The notes: generated from the sequence alone by a model not told the origin. A stretch of DNA of 64,000 nucleotides from Vermamoeba vermiformis (GCA_045837725.1 JBEWZL010000300.1:372001-436000), one strand, 5' to 3'. Positions 1-11,988 are shown, numbered from the stretch's first letter. Made by a program: numbers and translations.

Positions 1-2512
1 TTCGAGCGTCACACTAGTCTTGTAGGTAGCCAGTGAGTACGGGTGGCTGCGCAAGAAGTTCTTGTATTCGCGTGAAGCAGCCTCGCGGAGCACGAAGAAT
101 CGAGCATCTTCGAACTGCAAATTGGCCAGTCTCTCGAACGCCTTCTTCACGAGAATGTGTTGCTTGCAATTGTAGCCTTTGACTTCAAGCTAGAATAACA
201 GTTAGATTACCTGCTTATCTACGTGCAGTACTTACAGCTAGACCTTCAACGGTGTTACTGAGGGCGTAGCTGAGGCCTGCGATATCGGCGTCATAAGCGA
301 ATCTAAGCTATTAGTTAATACACGTAGTATTATGATTGCTGTACGTACTCATTCAATGAGTCAGTCAACAGCTTGCAGAACAGCTTGGACATGACGACAG
401 CTGAGGGACTTTCATAAGCGACAGGACTGTTGATCTCAAAGTTCAAAATGGCACGAGGCAATTTGAATGTGGTATCTTGTTTGAACCACAGCTTCATCTT
501 GTTGTCACTGCGCAATAAAATGGGCACGGGCGATGAGAACTTCTCGGTGGCTTGTTTAATAGTGAAGTCATCAGGAATGAACGGGTTAGGTGCGGGTAAG
601 TGCAAGTCCTTCTCAAGCGGTGCGTTCAACCATTGCTACAAAGATGTTAGGAAACAATGCTTCAACGATGCTACCAATATTTACCTTGATTTCTTCGTCG
701 GTGATAGCCTCCTCGCTGTAATTGACCTTGTACCATCGCTCTTCTTTATCAGTCTTGCCTTCAAACTTGGTCGAGATGATGGACACACGCAAGTTCTCGG
801 GGGTGAAGTAACCGAGAGTTTGGTGGATCAACTCGGGGTCATAGTCCTCGTTCAAATGATCGCCAGCCAAGATGTATTTCTCGGGATAAACTTGCATGTT
901 TTGAGCAACAGTAGGCAAGTATCTAAAGGGCTCTTCCTTGTCCTTGAATCTGAAACCCATTTCAGCTAATTGACGGATCTGCACGGAAGTTAGTTTCAGC
1001 GTTAAACAGCCATATTAATATCACGTACTTCTCCGAACAATTGCTCAGTGACACCTTCTTTTTTGATCAAAGAAATGTATTGGAACACAATAGCGATAAT
1101 GTCGTTCACGTGCTCTTCACCTTCAGGAGTGAGGGCAACGTTGATTTTGAACAGCGCAAAGTCGCTTTCACTGGTGGTAGGGCCGGCAACGAGAGCTGTG
1201 GCCCAGCCTTTGTTCTTCAAAATCGACAAAATTGAACCTGGACCCTCGTGACCAGTCAAGTGCGACAAGTAGTGCGCTGGCTTCTTGGTGTACAAAGAGT
1301 GTTGTCCGGGGATTGGCCAGCACAAGTCGAGACTGCGCAAGTCTTGCACGGGCACAACACTGAATCTCTTTCTCAACTCGGTTTGAGTGAAGGGCTTGCC
1401 ATTGAACTTGGGCAGTGTCACGTGCTTGTTCTTGACACCGCTGAACATGTCACGTGCCCATTTTTCCAATTGGTCTAAAGGCTCTCGGCCCAAAATGCAC
1501 AACTTCATAATGTTGCTCGAGTAATAGGTCTCGTGGAACTTCAACAATTGTTCGCGAATATCACTACGAGACTTTAAGGTCTCCAAACTGCCCGTGCCAA
1601 ACTTGGAGTACGGGTGTTCTTTGCTGGCAGTCGAGTGCATCAATTGATCCTCGCGCCACAAGTCACTTTGAAGGTTCTTGCTGTGCTCTGTAGAGACGAA
1701 TTAGCCGCATCTTATTAATTTTCCGTGACGTACCGCTGTCAACAGCATTCATCTCGCGCTCAGTAGCAGATTCAGTGAATAAGGGCGCTACGAAGAACTG
1801 GGCAAATCTTGACAGATCTGCGATTAGTATGCGGTCAGACACGGTAAAGATTTTACAGTACCTGTCAAGAGCTCCTTCTAATTGATTGGCATTAATTTCA
1901 AAATAGTAGTTCGTGTCTTCTGCAGCAGTAAAAGCGTTGGATTGACCACCGTGCTAAGCAGTAAAGTTCAGTTTGTGGAGTTAATTAATGAAATACCACG
2001 GTTGTGGCTAATTACCTCATTAATGAAATCGCCGTATTCAGATTCGTTAGGATACTTCTCTGTGCCCAAAAATAACATGTGCTCTGTTCGAATTGCGCCA
2101 TGAATAAAATGAAATTCAAAAAAAATATTGGAAAATAATTATTTAAATGGCATTGCACTGAAATAATGACTCGTAGCAAATTTTGAAGATCGTTATATTA
2201 CCCAAAAAATGTGCCAGACCCGGAACTTCCTCTGGGTCGAAAAAGCTACCAACATGAACATCCATTGAAGCGCCAGCCTATAAAGCATTAGAAATAAATA
2301 GAAAATTGTAGTAACAAGAAAATCCGTTCTGATTTTACCTTTTCAGAAGCTGGATCTGAGATTAGCATAACCTGCATCTCATTTTCAAGACGGATCACGC
2401 GATACAAGCGGTCGTCGCTCTCAGGGACTAATAGCGCAGTATTTGCAGAGGCCATTGGGAGCAATGTTGTGAGGTACAGCAGAAGTAATATGAAATAACA
2501 CGTCTGTTGCAT
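1..2512 (-). CDS. IDE: M16 metallopeptidase, insulin-degrading-enzyme-like, secretory (3' end outside window)
   Basis: Zinc metallopeptidase of the M16 (insulysin/nardilysin) family, which degrades short peptides. Spliced exons read the inverted zinc motif HFLEH followed by MLFLGTEKYP. The motif is split by an intron (exon ends at about 2201 and resumes at about 2086), and the codon for Glu is restored by splicing. Further family signatures are HGGQSNAFTAAEDTNYYFE near 1900 and the IDE-like stretch SMDVHVGSFFDPEEVPGLA near 2240. At least eight exons are visible, most bounded by GTACGT or GTAAGT donors. The chosen start (2512) opens a hydrophobic signal peptide (residues about 6-22, FILLLLYLTTLLPMASA), so the enzyme probably enters the secretory pathway, unlike cytosolic animal IDE. 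A Met 15 codons upstream (2557) is possible. The C-terminal part runs off the window start. Confidence 0.9.
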
Positions 2513-2772
2513 CAACAACTCAAAGTTGAAAAATAGTTTAGAAGGAAATCTCAACAAAAGATTTGCCCCAACAAAGGCCTGACTTTCTCAGTGCCTATGC
2601 CTATTGTAACACTCACTTAAGTAATGTTGAGAGCTAATGCCATAAGATTATCACGGTCAGAATACGCCACCTTTTACAAAAAAGGTTTTTATTGCAGAGC
2701 TAAAACCAAAATAAATGCCAATAATCTAACACAATAGTCGTTCAACCAAGATATATAAGCTCGGTAGCACTA

Positions 2773-3739
2773 TTATTTCTTAGCGTCCTTCAAACGATCG
2801 GCAACGTTGTTCCAGTTGACAACATTCCAAATAGCCTTCAAGTAGTCAGGTCTGACGTTCTTGTATTGCAAGTAGTAGGCGTGCTAACATATCATTAGTA
2901 CCTCACGTACGAGCGCACAACTGTCGCACTTACCTCCCACACGTCGAAGCCCAAGAGGGGCACCAAGTTGTGAGTGGCCAACAAAGGATCTTGGTTGGGG
3001 CAAGCAGCGATGGCCAAGCGACCAGTGTCCTTGCTGTAGCCTAACCAGCCCCAGCCCGAGCCTTGGACAGCAACGCAGGCATTGGTCATGCGCTCAACGA
3101 GCTTCTCGTACGAGCCAAAGTCCTTTTCAATGGCTGTCAACAATTCACCAGTAGGTTTGCCGCCACCACCATTCTTCGGTGAAGCCAAGTTAGTCCAGAA
3201 AATTGAGTGGTTAACATGACCTCCACCTGTGAATTTAATAGTTAGATATGCAAGGGAAACTCGGAGATATTGAGCCAGAAAAATTCCGAAAGCAGATGCG
3301 CAAAGAAAAGAATCGTGATATTTACCATTGAATTTAATGGCACTTTGGAGGGCAATCATTTGTTGCACGTCGCGTTTTCTCTCGGCATCGGCGTATTTTT
3401 CAAGGGCAACATTCAGGTTGGTGACATAAGCCTTGTGGTGTTTCTCGTGGTGAATCTTCATAATTTCACCGCTAATAAAAGGCTCGAGGGCACCGTAGTC
3501 ATAAGGCATATCGGGGAGAGTGTAAGTCTAATTATCAAAATTAAATAAAATAATTTACAAAAATAGAAAATTTTTCAATATTATCTGGTGCTGGTCAATA
3601 CCTGAGGAGGGGCAGTAGAAAATTTAGCAGTCAAAGGGTCTTCATAAAGGCTAAGACCCAAGGCGCTGTTTGTGGTAGCCTTGGTGGACTTGGTTGCGCG
3701 CTTGGCGACGGCACGTGCGGCTTTAGCAAGGTGCGACAT
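2773..3739 (-). CDS. SOD2: Mitochondrial manganese superoxide dismutase
   Basis: Converts superoxide to hydrogen peroxide and oxygen, presumably in the mitochondrial matrix. Four exons are visible. Metal ligands are present: His in [10 protein letters not shown], His in [11 protein letters not shown], and Asp/His in the spliced DVWEHAYY. The [11 protein letters not shown] segment with the Gln of Mn-type enzymes argues for Mn over Fe. The C-terminus ends RLKDAKK. I start at 3739 because the peptide from there ([20 protein letters not shown]) is basic, Ala-rich and free of acidic residues, as in a matrix presequence. A longer reading from 3817 would put an unrelated hydrophobic stretch first. 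Length after splicing is normal for the family plus a presequence of about 50 residues. The neighbouring gene on the same strand is aconitase, a classical superoxide target. Confidence 0.93.
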
Positions 3740-4049
3740 AGTATGTTCTACTGTTGATTTGATAACTGACACTAAAGAAACAATAAATTCTGCAAGCTGC
3801 ACAATGAATGACGACACGTGTTTTGAGATCCAAACAAAAATTCACCGGTGCAAAATTCACAGCCCACCCAAAACCAGCACGCTTTGTACTCTAACTAGGG
3901 TTACGGGTATCGCTAGTTGCTGCAACGATAAGTGGCTGTTATTGCCAGCAAGAAAACAAACCTTGTGCACACGAGCTATTAAAACAAAATTTAATTATCG
4001 AACAAGCTAATACACATGCATAGCAGTGAATATATCAATAACCGCAGTC
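3740..4049. other. Spacer between SOD and aconitase genes
   Basis: No convincing gene. It must hold the SOD promoter (both neighbours are on the minus strand). An 8-bp ACACGTGT palindrome at about 3812 is one of many CACGTG sites in the window. The short plus-strand reading frame here has no recognisable product. Confidence 0.5.
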
Positions 4050-7000
4050 TTATTTGTTAGCAGCAGTTTCGCGGACGACGTAGTTGAGAACACCACCGTG
4101 CTGTTATTGAACAATTAGTATTATGAACACTTTGTATTAATATCTCTATCACTTACGTTGTAGTAGATGACTTCGGATTCAGTGTCAATGCGCAACAAGG
4201 CTTCGAATTCACTAATCTTGCCACCAGTGACCTTAACCTTGACCATAGAGTTGGGCTTGATCTTGTCAGCTGGGCCCAAGTCGAAGGAGAATTTTTCTTT
4301 GCCAGTCAAGCCAAGAGAGTCGGCGCTTTGACCTTCCTTGAACTCAAGAGGGATGATGCCGAAGAGCACCAAGTTGGAGCGGTGAATACGCTCGAAGGAT
4401 TGAGCAATGACAGCCTTAACGTTGAGCAAAGCAGTACCCTTAGCAGCCCAGTCACGAGATGAGCCAGAGCCGTATTGTTCACCAGCCAAGATCACGAGAG
4501 GAGTGTTGTTTTGGATGTACTTGTCAGCAGCATCGAAGACAGACATAGTTTCACCAGTGGGGTGGTAGATAGTAACGGGACCAGGCTTGCCAATAAGCTT
4601 GTTCATCAAGCGAATGTTGGCGAAGGTACCACGAGCCATAACCTCGAAGTTACCACGGCGAGAACCGTAGCTGTTGAAGTCCTTGCGAGTGACACCGCGG
4701 TCAGTCAAGTACTTGGCAGCAGCTGAGTCCTTGGCGATGTTACCAGCAGGGGAGATGTGATCGGTAGTGACGGAGTCACCAAGATTCAACAAGCAAGGAG
4801 CGTTCTCGAGCTTGGTGAAGGCGACAGGGTTGGGCTTCATACCCTCGAAGAAAGGAGGACGCTTGATGTAAGTGGAGGATTTGTCCCAAGGATAGAGTTG
4901 CTCGCTGGAGGCCTTGAGAGCGTTCCATTGAGGAGTACCGTTGGTGACACTGGAGTAAACAGTGGTGAAGAACTCCTTGAGGACAGACTTGTTGACGACC
5001 TCAGCAATCTCGTCGTTAGAGGGCCAGATGTCCTTCAAGTAGACGTCCTTGCCGTCCTTGCCCTTGCCAATAGGCTCGGTCTCGAAGTCAATATCGACCT
5101 TGCCAGCCAAAGCGTAAGCAACGACCAAAGGAGGGCTAGCCAAGTAGTTAGCCTTGATGTTGGGGTGAATACGGCCTTCGAAATTTCTGTTGCCGGACAA
5201 GACACCGCTGACAACGAGGTCGTTCTTCTCGATGGCATTGACGATGGGGTCAGGGAGAGGACCAGAGTTACCAATGCAGGTAGTGCAACCGTAACCAACA
5301 ATGTTGAAGCCAATCTTTTCCATGTAAGGCAACAAACCACTCTTCTCGAGGTAGTTGGTGACAGTGACGGAACCAGGAGCGCAAGAGGTCTTGACGAAAG
5401 GAGCAACATTCAAACCCTTCTCGACGGCCTTCTTGGCAACCAAACCAGCACCGATCATGACGCTAGGGTTGCTAGTGTTAGTGCAAGAAGTGATGGCAGC
5501 CAAAACGACAGAGCCGTGGTGAAGTTTGAACTTTTGACCCTTGTATTCGGCTTCGACAGTCTTTTGACGTTGTTCAGCAGGGAGACCAAAGCCCTTGAAG
5601 TTGTTTTGAGGGTTGTTCAAAGCAGTGAGGAAATCAGTCTTCATCTTGCTAAGAGGAACGTAGTCGTGAGGTCTCTTGGGACCAGCCATAGCGGGAACAA
5701 GAGAGCTCAAATCAAGTTCAACGACGTCAGTGAACTTGGGATCAGCAGCGGCGTCTTGGTAGTTTCTGAAGAGACCTTGGGCCTTGAGGTAAGCTTCGGT
5801 CCAAGAGATGTGTTCAGCCTTGCGGCCAGTCATGCGCATGTAGTTGAGAGTTTGCTCGTCAACAGGGAAGTAGCAGATGGTGGCACCCATTTCAGGAGAC
5901 ATGTTAGAGATAGTGGCACGATCGGTAATGGACAAGCTGGAGATACCAGGGCCGTAGAATTCAACGAACTTGTCGACGACACCCTTCTTACGCAAAACGT
6001 TGGTGATAGCCAACACAAGATCGGTGGAAGTGACGTGAGAAGGAAGCTTGCCGGTCAACTTGAAACCAATGACCTCAGGGAGGACCATGGAAATGGGTTG
6101 ATCCATCATAACAGCTTCGGCTTCAATACCACCAACACCCCAGCCGACACTAATTCAACAGTGTTAATAAATTTGAATACAATATGAACCTAAGCACCGT
6201 GCACTTACACTCCTAAACCGTTGACCATCGGAGTGTGAGAGTCAGTACCGACGACTGAGTCGGGGTACAAGAGGCCGTCCTTGTTGAAGACAACGCGAGC
6301 CAAGTATTCCAAGTTGACTTGGTGAACAATACCAGCGCCAGGAGGAACAATGGTAAGGTTCTTGAATGCGTTGGCACCCCACTTCAAGAAGCGGAAACGT
6401 TCTTCGTTACGTTCCATTTCGAGATCGAGGTTCTTTTGAAGAGCATCCTTGGTGCCATATTCATCGACTTGGACACTGTGGTCGATAACCAAATCGACGG
6501 GGACACGAGGGTTGATCTTAGCGGGATCACCGCCCAAGTCCTTGAGAGAGTCTCTCATGGCAGCGAGATCGACAACGGCGGGGACACCAGTGAAGTCCTG
6601 GAAAAAGGTTAAATATTGGCTAATTAGCGTAGAGAGGCTGATAACGTACTTGCAAAATGACACGAGCAGGCTTGAATTGAATCTCGGTTTGGTTGGTGTG
6701 GGTTTTAGCTGATCGGAAAACACGTGAGATCAAATGTTACACAAAATCACAATTTATGAGAGGTGGTCTTATATTCGCTATTAATTCATTACAGCGGATT
6801 TCATAAAACGTGCTCACTTAAATTAAATTTATTACTTTTTGCAATATCTTTCGTAAACGAATGAATTAGTTTCCCGCGACAACGCGCATCGAGAGGTATC
6901 TGTGGCGCCTCCTTACCCAGGATAGGTGCCACGATAAGAAACGAGCACGAAAGATTAAAAGCGGGGCACAGTTAATTCACCGCTAATTTAATAAATTTAG

Positions 7001-7779
7001 TTAAATTAAGCAAATTTTTTAAATTTAGATCCGCTACTTTCGGCGACTCGTTCTCGGGCCACCAAGTACCCTTGACTTCCGCTCTTGCAGAAGTTTAGTG
7101 CACTTGGTGGCTTCTATTTATATATAGCAGTGCTTCATCTAAAAGAGGCAAGCAGACCGAGAGCGGAAAATTGTAAAATTAGCTTAATATTTAAAAAAAT
7201 TAGTTAAATTATTAATTTAAGGGAACTGAGCACGTTTTGTGAAATTCGCTGTAAAATGACGCTTACCCCAATCCAAAATGTTTTCGACATCCTTAGTGCG
7301 AACCTTCAAATTGTCGCAGTTTCGAACAGCGGATTCAAGCAAAATTCGGATAGAGTATGGGAGCTTCTCTGTAAAATTTAGCATGATTAATATAGTGCTT
7401 CACGTTATCGCGAAAACAAACCGAGTTCTTAAATAAGAATTATCAGATTCTCATTAATATCTCGTGTCTCTAGGCCTAATATTTTTGTGGCTACAATTTG
7501 CTAAAATTTTCATATAAATATTAACTTAAAGCTGCAAGTACTTCATATTGGAAGGCCTTACAAAATTTTAATTTTTTTTGCAAACAATATTTTGTATTTT
7601 AAATTACCTAAGCGGCTATCCTTCAAGTCCTTCAAGCTGTAGTAGTCGAGCTCTTTGCCACCAACATTGACCTTCTTTTTGAGGTTATTGAAAGGGTTGG
7701 TCGCGTACAGTCTTGCGGCAAGACCAGAGCGCGAAGCACCAAACTGTTTAACAGATTTGCTGGCTACAGCTCGCAACAT
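4050..7779 (-). CDS. ACO: Aconitate hydratase, IRP1/AcnA type, with mitochondrial presequence
   Basis: Interconverts citrate and isocitrate in the TCA cycle with a [4Fe-4S] cluster. The long exon (about 6150-4155) carries [15 protein letters not shown] and [14 protein letters not shown], which supply the three cluster cysteines, and the C-terminal swivel domain with [12 protein letters not shown]. The sequence resembles cytosolic aconitase/IRP1 and bacterial AcnA (for example [18 protein letters not shown]), not animal ACO2. It begins [19 protein letters not shown] with RLYATNPF after it, a typical mitochondrial presequence. The last exon encodes [16 protein letters not shown] and ends at 4050. 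Six or more exons. The intron at about 6714-7266 is exceptionally long because it carries a MITE. Whether the protein also binds RNA as an IRP cannot be judged. Confidence 0.93.
6792..7251. mobile_element. TA-flanked MITE (Tc1/mariner-like) filling an aconitase intron
   Basis: Terminal inverted repeats of about 26 bp: the left end reads CAGCGGATTTCATAAAACGT and the right end, reverse complemented, CAGCGAATTTCACAAAACGT, both followed by GCTCA. Both ends abut a TA dinucleotide (6790-6791 and 7252-7253), as expected for Tc1/mariner-type insertion. There is no coding capacity in 460 bp. It sits inside an intron of about 550 nt, with its right end about 13 nt from the donor, so it accounts for nearly all the intron's length. 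The interior is AT-rich with scattered internal inverted segments. Confidence 0.8.
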
Positions 7780-7997
7780 TCTTTATCAGTGCTGTTCGGT
7801 ATAAAATTTAAAAGATGAACTAAAAAGAGCCGCTCGGACAAATTTGGGTTTACTGGCTAGTTTTCTTGGGCCAAATAATCGCGGACAAAATTACGGTCAA
7901 AAATTGAACTCACGATCCAAGTCCCGAGTTTTTACCCGTCACTGAGTTTGCTGTGACATTCCGAAGGTAGCAACGAGAGTACTGTTCTTATACAATC
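7780..7997. promoter_or_regulatory. Divergent promoter region, aconitase / pseudouridine synthase
   Basis: A 218-bp spacer between two head-to-head genes that both encode mitochondrial proteins. It must contain both promoters. I see no clear TATA box or repeated motif. Confidence 0.5.
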
Positions 7998-10010
7998 ATG
8001 CTCCTTCGTTCTATTGGTAAATGCCTGCTATCAAGAAGCAAGAAGGCTAATCTGTTGTCTCAAATCCCTCTGAATTCGGTAAAAAAATCAAAATATTCTA
8101 GTATTCGTATATTTTGGATCTATGATATACAAATCGAGTATCAAAAATGTAAAATTAATTTTTAACGCTCTACAGGGTCTGGTTTCTCGACCAGTTGTGC
8201 GATCTGGACTTTTATTGAACACCTCGACCAGCAATAAATCTGCAAACCCATCAGTATCAACACGATCATTTCATTTATGCGCGACAGCATTTTCTAAGCG
8301 AACAAATATTGATAGAAGCGAACGAGAGGATGTCGAGCATGTCAAACCTGTCGAGTACGCGTTAAATGATAGCAAAACGCCGCGTTACTAATATTAAATC
8401 AGTTTTGGAAAGCCCGTGCAACGAGTGGCAAAGATCATAGCAAGTTACGGACAGTGCACCAAGGCACAGGCTGAAGTGTTGATAGAACAGGTACCTTTTA
8501 ATGAGTACACTAGGTAATTGGCTGGTTCTAATTGCATCGTCAGGGCCGAGTAAAAGTAAACGGAGAGGTTATAAAAGAAATACCAACAAAAGTTCCTATT
8601 GACAGCAAGATCTACGTGGATGATACTTTGGTACGTAGTGCTCTTCGTTCAATAGTTGTTGCTGACATTGCGTTCAGCTGAAAAAACCCAGACCACGCGT
8701 GTTTATTCATTACAAGAAGAAGATGTTCTTGGCCAAATTAAGTTTCGAGCCAGATCCAAAAGGACGACGAAATTTGTTTGCTGTCTTACAAGCAATGGGC
8801 GTGCCTAGCGTTGTTCCTATTGTATGTACCTGTACTTTAATTTTTATTACGATGCTAACCGTTGTTAGGACACATTAGATTACTCGTCTGAAGGCATCAT
8901 GTTGCTAACAAACGACAGTATGTACAAGGCACTGCTAGCCAAGACAGCAAAGGAGAATTGGCAGTGCTTGTACAAGTTAAAAGTATTGGGCGAGGTACGA
9001 TCATTGCTAGTGGAGCCTCTAACTGCGTGGACTAATTAGTGTTATTAAGGTTACCGAAAAATTTATTATGAAGTCACAGGACAAGTTGACGTATCAGGGA
9101 GAGAGGTTGCCAGGCATTAATATTAAAGTGGAAGAGCCGCCTAACGAGAAAGAGTCATCGTACACTTGGCTGACCGTTACAGCACCGGCCTCAGGTGAGT
9201 AGATAACGCACGAGAAAAAAATGACTGACTAACTTGTGTTCAGTCTCGCACGTGGCTCTCAAGGACCACTTCAAGCGCCACAACATTTTAGTGAGCAGGT
9301 TGATGCGATTGACATATGGCCCGTACTCCTTGGACAACATTAATGCTGGTGACGTGCACGAAGTACCAATCAAAGTAATCGAGAAAAACATTATCAAAGA
9401 AGGAGAAGAATTGCCAATGATTGACAATTTGACTGAAGTTGGACCAAAGAAGCGAAAGCTAACACGCAGAGAAACAAAGTTGAAGAACAAGGGTCTGTTG
9501 GATGCGCAAGAGATCAGAGAACGAACAAGATTAAGAAGCGACAATAAAGCTAAGGAGGAGACTGATGACGTGGCTGAAGAGGATGTACTGGACGAAGAGG
9601 ACTTTGAAGACGACATTGAGGACGACGAGGTTGAAGAAGTCAAGCCGCGCAAGAGTGTGGACAGGCAGAGAGACAGCAACAAGCAATTCACTCAACCAAA
9701 GAAAGCGAATGCCTTTGATAGGAACAAGCCTTTGAAAGGTCGGTTTGTGAGCACCAAGCCCTGGGAGAAGAACAGTCCAAAGAATGCTAGTCGACGACGT
9801 GATGAGGATGAAGACAATAATGAACGAGACGATGATGAAGTGTTTGAGAAGAAGGCACCTCGTCCCAGCAGAGTAAAATCAAGTTACAAACCCAGGGGTC
9901 AATTTAGCGGAGAGAGGAAGTCGTTCAAAGGAGGTCGTCAAGAGTACAAGAACAAAAAATTCAGCGGTGGTTCAAAGAAGAGAACTGCGCCACGAGAAGA
10001 CGATGATTAA
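7998..10010 (+). CDS. Mitochondrial RsuA/RluB-type pseudouridine synthase with acidic/basic tail
   Basis: Predicted rRNA pseudouridine synthase of the RsuA family. After a presequence (MLLRSIGKCLLSRSKKANLL) comes an S4 RNA-binding domain (RVAKIIASYGQCTKAQAEVLIEQGR...VKVNGE), then the catalytic domain with the active-site Asp in IDTLDYSSEGIMLLTND. In bacteria this reads RLDxxTEGLLLLTND, and the Asp is kept here. Introns use donors such as GTACGC and a TACTAAT-like branch site. The exon preceding the S4 domain must end inside the open frame at about 8357 (…KPV/DFGKPVQRV). The C-terminal ~200 residues are low-complexity, first acidic (DEEDFEDDIEDDE) then rich in Arg/Lys/Ser, which is absent from bacterial relatives and might bind RNA. 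Seven exons. Confidence 0.85.
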
Positions 10011-10043
10011 ATAAAACATCGGTGTTATAATACATTTAATTGT

Positions 10044-10630
10044 CTAGTTATTTTTGTATTTCTTGTCGCGATTTTTCGTTCTGTCATTCTTCTTATTTTT
10101 GTTTCCTTTCAAGTACATGTGCGGATGCTCCTTTAGCACGGTAATCAACGGCCAATCTTTCGCTTCCCACGGCTCAGATGCTAGCTTCTCAACAATAGCT
10201 ACACTTCGATGCTTGCCTGAGTGGCACCCGAGGCCTATCTTGAGTTCGTTGTCGCCTGCCGGATCTTTAGTTACTCAAAGCAATTAATTGTTATCTTACC
10301 ATCATAATTATCTAGAATTTCTTGTATAAGAGCTTTCACTGTCGTATAGTATTCTTGAATTTGAGGAAGAGAAAATAACTGTTCTTGAAGATCGAGATCC
10401 AGCCCTGTCATATCTTTCAATCTTTTTCCTTCTACTTCAGGGTGTGGTAATTTTCTTAGATTAAAATTTTGATACGTATCGTCTGGCAACCCGTGTTTGT
10501 GGCCGAATGAGACAAATGTCAACGTTAATTCCTGCTCTTCAGTTGATGCCTCCATATGATTTGGGTTAATGATTTCGTCCGATAAATCATCGTTTTCATC
10601 AAAGTCTGGTTCGTTGTGTTCGTGCTCCAT
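10044..10630 (-). CDS. Standalone RapZ C-terminal-domain protein
   Basis: Two exons (10630-10300 and 10264-10044) joined by a 35-nt intron. The joined protein of about 180 residues has LTLTFVSFGHKHGLPDD, DMTGLDLDLQEQ and GLGCHSGKHRSVAIVEKL. These match the C-terminal domain of bacterial RapZ/YvcJ, which binds small RNAs or nucleotide-sugar signals. The N-terminal P-loop kinase half of RapZ is absent, so this is the domain alone with a short acidic N-terminus and a Lys/Asn-rich tail. The Cys and the phosphate-binding-like SGKHRS loop are conserved. Function in eukaryotes is not established; I infer only the fold. It converges with the preceding pseudouridine synthase gene (34 bp between stops). 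Confidence 0.8.
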
Positions 10631-10688
10631 GGGTTCAGAGATAATTAGTTTTTTGTCTTTTCGAATTTGAATTCAGCAAGACACCACC

Positions 10689-11988
10689 ATGGCGATTACT
10701 ATGCTAGATATTATTGACGACTTGAAATCAAGGTATTGAAACTATTCTTTTAGTATATTGGGCTAACGTATGTATTTTAGTCGATATTTTCAAATTTGGA
10801 CTGTTTTATGGGTTGGTGGATTTATCTCAATATTTATTGGCGTTGTATATTTAGGTACGGTATATACTATTGTTATTTTCTCGAATATTAATTGTTTTGG
10901 ATATTTAGGAGCAAGATCGGAAGTTGCAAAGCGAGAGCCGACTTGGCGAGTTTGGATTGAAAATGCCAATGAAATTCAATACCCAGATTTTCAATTTGAA
11001 ATGTTGTCAGACTCGGTGAACAACTTCCAGATCACTACGTGCAGGTAAGCGGATCTTGAGAATCTTTTCATGAAATGTAACCCTTGAATTTCTGTAGCAC
11101 TGCAGACGAGAAAACAATAGATTTAGGAGATTGTGGCGACGGAAGACCCACTACTAAGTGTGTTAAGGTAATTTTCTAATTTTCGAAAATTTATTTGCAC
11201 AAAGTGAAGTAGCTTTCGCCAATATTACATGCTGTCGCGTTTTTATTAGTAATTATATTATTATTCGAATATTTATTATTTTCTAGCTGTAAAAATTTTT
11301 GACACGATGAAAAGTTCCAAGACATTTCACGCTTGTGTTACACGTGCTTAACGATTTGACAATACAGTCCGTCAACGCTGGTCAACGCTACGCTAGCGCT
11401 ACATCTAACAAATTGTCGTGCTTGTTGGAGTGGACAGGACCCAAGCAGAATACCTCGAACGACAACTTAATGTTGTTCAAAATAGTTGGCAACGTACGGA
11501 ATAGTTCATCCGCGTTATGAAGGCTCTTAATAATAAGTATTACTTGATAGGTCCAAAAGCCTTCACTTCAAGCTTACATCAGTGCCAGTGACAACGTGTA
11601 AGTCTAATTGCCTTTTATGGTTAGATCTCGCTCTGACGTTCAATCGAACAGATTATTGGTGCTCAACAAACAAGTCAGCACTGACAAGAGCCTGCAAAGA
11701 ACAGTTGACTACAACATTAATGTCATCTACGCGACGTCAGTGCAAGACACAGGCGTGGTGAGTGCCTCGATCATCTTCGACTCGTTCAGCATCTATCACA
11801 TGGCTGAATATGACTTTTACACTGGCTGGATGACTTTTGCGGACTTTGGCGGCGTGATAATTCTCGTGACAATTATCCACTCCGTCGTCATGTTCTTCGT
11901 CTCGTGCTGCATTGACAAGAACTCTAAAGTGCTCGCTTCGGTGCACAAAGACAGCACTTATCAGAGCGTGGGCCAAGAAGGCTTTTAA
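10689..11988 (+). CDS. Two-pass membrane protein with Cys-containing lumenal domain
   Basis: I do not recognise the family. Spliced exons give a protein of about 330 residues: a short cytosolic N-terminus (MAITMLDIIDDLKS), a membrane span (TVLWVGGFISIFIGVVYLG), a long domain with scattered Cys (TTC, GDCGDG, LSCLLEW), then a second span (FGGVIILVTIIHSVVMFFVS) and a cytosolic tail ending VGQEGF. This topology puts the large domain in the ER lumen or outside the cell. At least seven exons. The ones at about 11371-11502 and 11561-11607 join in frame through GTACGG and GTAAGT donors. The start ATG lies 59 bp from the start of the divergent RapZ-like gene, so the two share a promoter. Confidence 0.75.

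Noticed and set aside
4757-6187. 476-codon plus-strand open frame
   Set aside because: It lies antisense over the long aconitase exon, has no recognisable domain, and is explained by the codon bias of the real gene.
10054-10287. Hydrophobic plus-strand open frame
   Set aside because: It covers the second exon of the RapZ-domain gene, which is conserved on the other strand.
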